Positions 62,558-64,000 of a stretch of DNA of 64,000 nucleotides are shown here, piece after piece. A program made the translations under genes and the position numbers. Source of the DNA: DATEUP01 sp041485285 (GTDB taxonomy: Archaea > Thermoplasmatota > DTKX01 > DATEUP01); contig JBGPJF010000005.1 in the NCBI GenBank assembly GCA_041485285.1, forward strand, positions 1 through 64,000. Direction: 5' to 3'. Every line of letters begins with the position of its first letter. Position 1 is the stretch's first letter. The notes beneath the pieces were generated by a model that ran no database searches, was not told where the DNA came from, and saw only the letters and a program-made list of their open reading frames with translations.

Positions 62558-62851
62558 TCAGCGTCGAGCCCTGCGCCGCCCTGGCGCCGCGAGCCGGCTC
62601 TTTCGCGGCGGCCAAACGCGCGGGGGCGGCTTCCCAAACAGTCCGGTTGCAATCGCCAACGCATCCAACGCGCGGCTGCTCTCCTGCGTTAGGTAGGCGT
62701 GTCCCTTTGGGCAGGCATCCGTCGGATAGTACCCGAGGAATGCAGCGCCATATTCGCAACGCGTCAAGGTCCGGCGCCAACGCATCCCACAATCAGGGCA
62801 TCGCGGGACCGACGGCTTCCCAAGAGGCGGCACGGGGCGGGGGCCTGTCAT
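62558..62851 (-). CDS. YgiT/MqsA-type zinc-finger antitoxin
   Basis: 97 residues from ATG 62851, which overlaps the stop of the toxin gene (ATGA). C-P-D-C-G at about 17-21 pairs with a later C-P-K-G-H-A-Y-L-T-Q-E-S segment; in YgiT-type antitoxins the same layout (two Cys, then C-x-x-C/H-G-x-x-Y-L-x-x-E) binds zinc and the toxin. The C-terminus is Arg-rich and could bind DNA, but no helix-turn-helix is seen. A longer reading to 62962 would overlap the toxin gene and is less likely. Confidence 0.6.
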   Translation of the reverse strand: MTGPRPVPPLGKPSVPRCPDCGMRWRRTLTRCEYGAAFLGYYPTDACPKGHAYLTQESSRALDALAIATGLFGKPPPRVWPPRKSRLAAPGRRRARR

Positions 62852-63114
62852 CTCGCCCGCTGATACATCACCGTTATCAAAAAGATGTTGCACGGTTTCA
62901 CTCTGTACATGATTTTCTGGTACCGATTCTCGCTCTCCCATTTCTGTTCCCTCCCAATCCACCGAAGGGTGCCCACGCGGATCGTCTCACGAATCTCGAA
63001 TTCCGAGATTCCTCGCTCCCATCGCCGCTTGCGCGCGTGTTGCTGCGAATTGAGGCTGCAGTTTATGGCCGCGTCTCTGGGAGTTTGGATCGGAACGGGC
63101 ACTCTTCCGTTCAT
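62848..63114 (-). CDS. DUF4258-family protein, probable toxin
   Basis: 88 residues from ATG 63114. The core, H-A-R-K-R-R-W-E-R-G-I-S, a following E-I-R-E-T-I-R-V-G helix and three final strands ending in I-T-V-M-Y, is that of the DUF4258 family, RelE-like small folds often found as toxins next to YgiT-type zinc-finger antitoxins. The neighbour is exactly such a protein, coupled by ATGA. The first 24 residues are poorly conserved-looking, so the real start may be further in. The region is less GC-rich than its flanks. Confidence 0.65.
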   Translation of the reverse strand: MNGRVPVPIQTPRDAAINCSLNSQQHARKRRWERGISEFEIRETIRVGTLRWIGREQKWESENRYQKIMYRVKPCNIFLITVMYQRAR

Positions 63115-63174
63115 GGGCGCAGGATGCGAGGGGGGTGCGCCATGAAGGCATCGTGAGGAGTATCACGAGCAAGA

Positions 63175-63184
63175 CGAATAATCA
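63175..63184 (-). promoter_or_regulatory. TATA-like box for the toxin-antitoxin pair
   Basis: On the minus strand TGATTATTCG, about 61-70 bases before ATG 63114; it lies in the short gap after the stop of dph2. Confidence 0.35.
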
Positions 63185-63201
63185 CGGGTGGGGCGCGACG
63201 G

Positions 63202-64000
63202 CTACCCGTAGAACTGGTCGAACTCGTAGTCTTCCCACTTCCGGATCCCGAGCACAATCTCCAGCTCCGGCGGCGTCAGCATCGGCTTCTTGTAGCGCAG
63301 CGCGTCGTCGATGGCGATCCGCGGGCACGCCGTGCACACGAACGCGTCGGCGGGGTGGATGTCGACGACCGACGGGTCGAAGTTGGAAAGCGCGAATACC
63401 GCGGCCTCCCGCCCCTTCGACTCGATGAGTTTTTTCGTTTCGAGCGACTCCTTCATCCGCATCTGCCCGATCTTCGTGCCCACGAGGATGCCGAACTTCT
63501 GCGCGTCGAGCGCGCGGCCGATCGTCGCGTAGCGCTGCCGCAGGAACCGGTCCTTGTACTCGACCATGTCAAGGACTTCGCCCGTGAACGGGTTCGCCGC
63601 GATGACCGGTTTCTTCGAGCCCATCGCGACGCCGAGCGGGTGGAAGATCCCCGAGCCCACGAACAAGAACGCGTTGACTTCGCCCTCGACCTCTTGGGCG
63701 CTCGTGAAGTTGCAGCCGAGGACCTGGCCCGCGAACGTCAGGCGGCGGTCGCCCCGCCCTACGTACACCTTGACGCCCTTCCCCTCCAGGAACTGAATCA
63801 CGGCATCGATGGCTGGCGCATGCTGGGGCGTTGTCATGAGCCCCACGGGCCCCTTGAGCATCGGGAGCGCCTTCTCCACGGCCGGCAGCGGGTCGACCGT
63901 CGACGGTGCCGGGACGAAGAACGTCGGCATCTTCGAGGGGACCGCCGGCATCCGCGTGTGCCCGATGTGCACGATCGCCTGCACACCCATCGGCTCGAGG
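63202..64000 (-). CDS. dph2: Diphthamide biosynthesis enzyme Dph2, partial (N-terminus beyond window)
   Basis: About 265 residues visible; the reading frame continues past the right edge. Archaeal Dph2 is a radical enzyme with a [4Fe-4S] cluster that moves the aminocarboxypropyl group of SAM to a histidine of elongation factor 2. The visible part has I-V-H-I-G-H, the second cluster Cys in V-L-G-C-N-F, G-S-G-I-F-H-P-L-G, and the third Cys in F-V-C-T-A-C-P-R-I-A-I-D-D. The first Cys must be outside. It ends with a short Y-G tail. Confidence 0.93.
   Translation of the reverse strand, partial: LEPMGVQAIVHIGHTRMPAVPSKMPTFFVPAPSTVDPLPAVEKALPMLKGPVGLMTTPQHAPAIDAVIQFLEGKGVKVYVGRGDRRLTFAGQVLGCNFTSAQEVEGEVNAFLFVGSGIFHPLGVAMGSKKPVIAANPFTGEVLDMVEYKDRFLRQRYATIGRALDAQKFGILVGTKIGQMRMKESLETKKLIESKGREAAVFALSNFDPSVVDIHPADAFVCTACPRIAIDDALRYKKPMLTPPELEIVLGIRKWEDYEFDQFYG

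Noticed and set aside
62852..62962. Longer form of the zinc-finger antitoxin
   Set aside because: It would overlap the toxin gene by 115 bases, while ATG 62851 gives a neat ATGA coupling and keeps both zinc knuckles.

Overview
The window is a chromosomal segment of a high-GC archaeon. This rests on archaeal information and metabolism genes: a Holliday junction resolvase of the Hjc type, Alba chromatin protein, Dph2 for diphthamide, a CxC-containing methylthioadenosine phosphorylase, stand-alone Lrp/AsnC and DtxR-type regulators, and UbiA-type prenyltransferases. It also rests on archaeal-looking TATA boxes about 25 bases before many starts, often giving leaderless or nearly leaderless genes. 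A euryarchaeal, perhaps Thermoplasmatota-like, lineage is my guess, not something the sequence proves. No rRNA, tRNA or CRISPR array was found.

Layout. 1-5.6 kb: a partial gamma-glutamylcyclotransferase-like gene, hjc, a DtxR regulator with a surface protein, a small zinc ribbon protein, a PRC-barrel-like protein and a membrane protein with a Pro-rich tail and zinc ribbon. 5.6-20 kb: a fibronectin-type surface protein, then a loose cluster for sugar and envelope chemistry (methyltransferase, two GT4 and one GT2 glycosyltransferases, GmhB-like phosphatase, radical SAM/SPASM enzyme), interrupted by a purine salvage pair (mtnP plus phosphoribosyltransferase) and by an AT-richer two-gene cassette at 16.3-18.0 kb. 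20-25.5 kb: small membrane and helical proteins, thiL, AMMECR1, Alba and a RAM-only Lrp protein.

25.6-42.9 kb is a cell-surface region. Two tandem UbiA paralogues each carry an extra C-terminal domain. They are followed, on the other strand, by four co-oriented giant secreted proteins: one clostripain-like (C11) protease with NEW3/CARDB-type repeats, and three proteins built of pre-peptidase and cadherin-like repeats, two of them ending in PGF-CTERM-like sorting tails. A Ste24-like M48 protease lies next to them. 43-46 kb holds an ABC-2 exporter operon. 46-64 kb carries cysS, a GNAT enzyme, malic enzyme, a TPR protein, an IorA/IorB-like pair that has lost key cofactor motifs, a free-standing histidine-kinase-dimerisation-like helical protein, tmk, an ArsR-type regulator, a Ras-like GTPase with a PIN-TPR partner, nadA, a TfoX-like protein, a DUF4258/YgiT-type toxin-antitoxin pair and the 3' part of dph2.

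The most interesting items are the C39-like papain-fold cassette (16.3-18.0 kb), the IorAB-like pair without thiamine diphosphate or iron-sulfur motifs (53.3-55.5 kb), the surface/lipid/protease region (25.6-42.9 kb), the newly recognised toxin-antitoxin pair (62.6-63.1 kb), and genes whose natural start seems to lack a standard start codon (284, 2577, about 37900).
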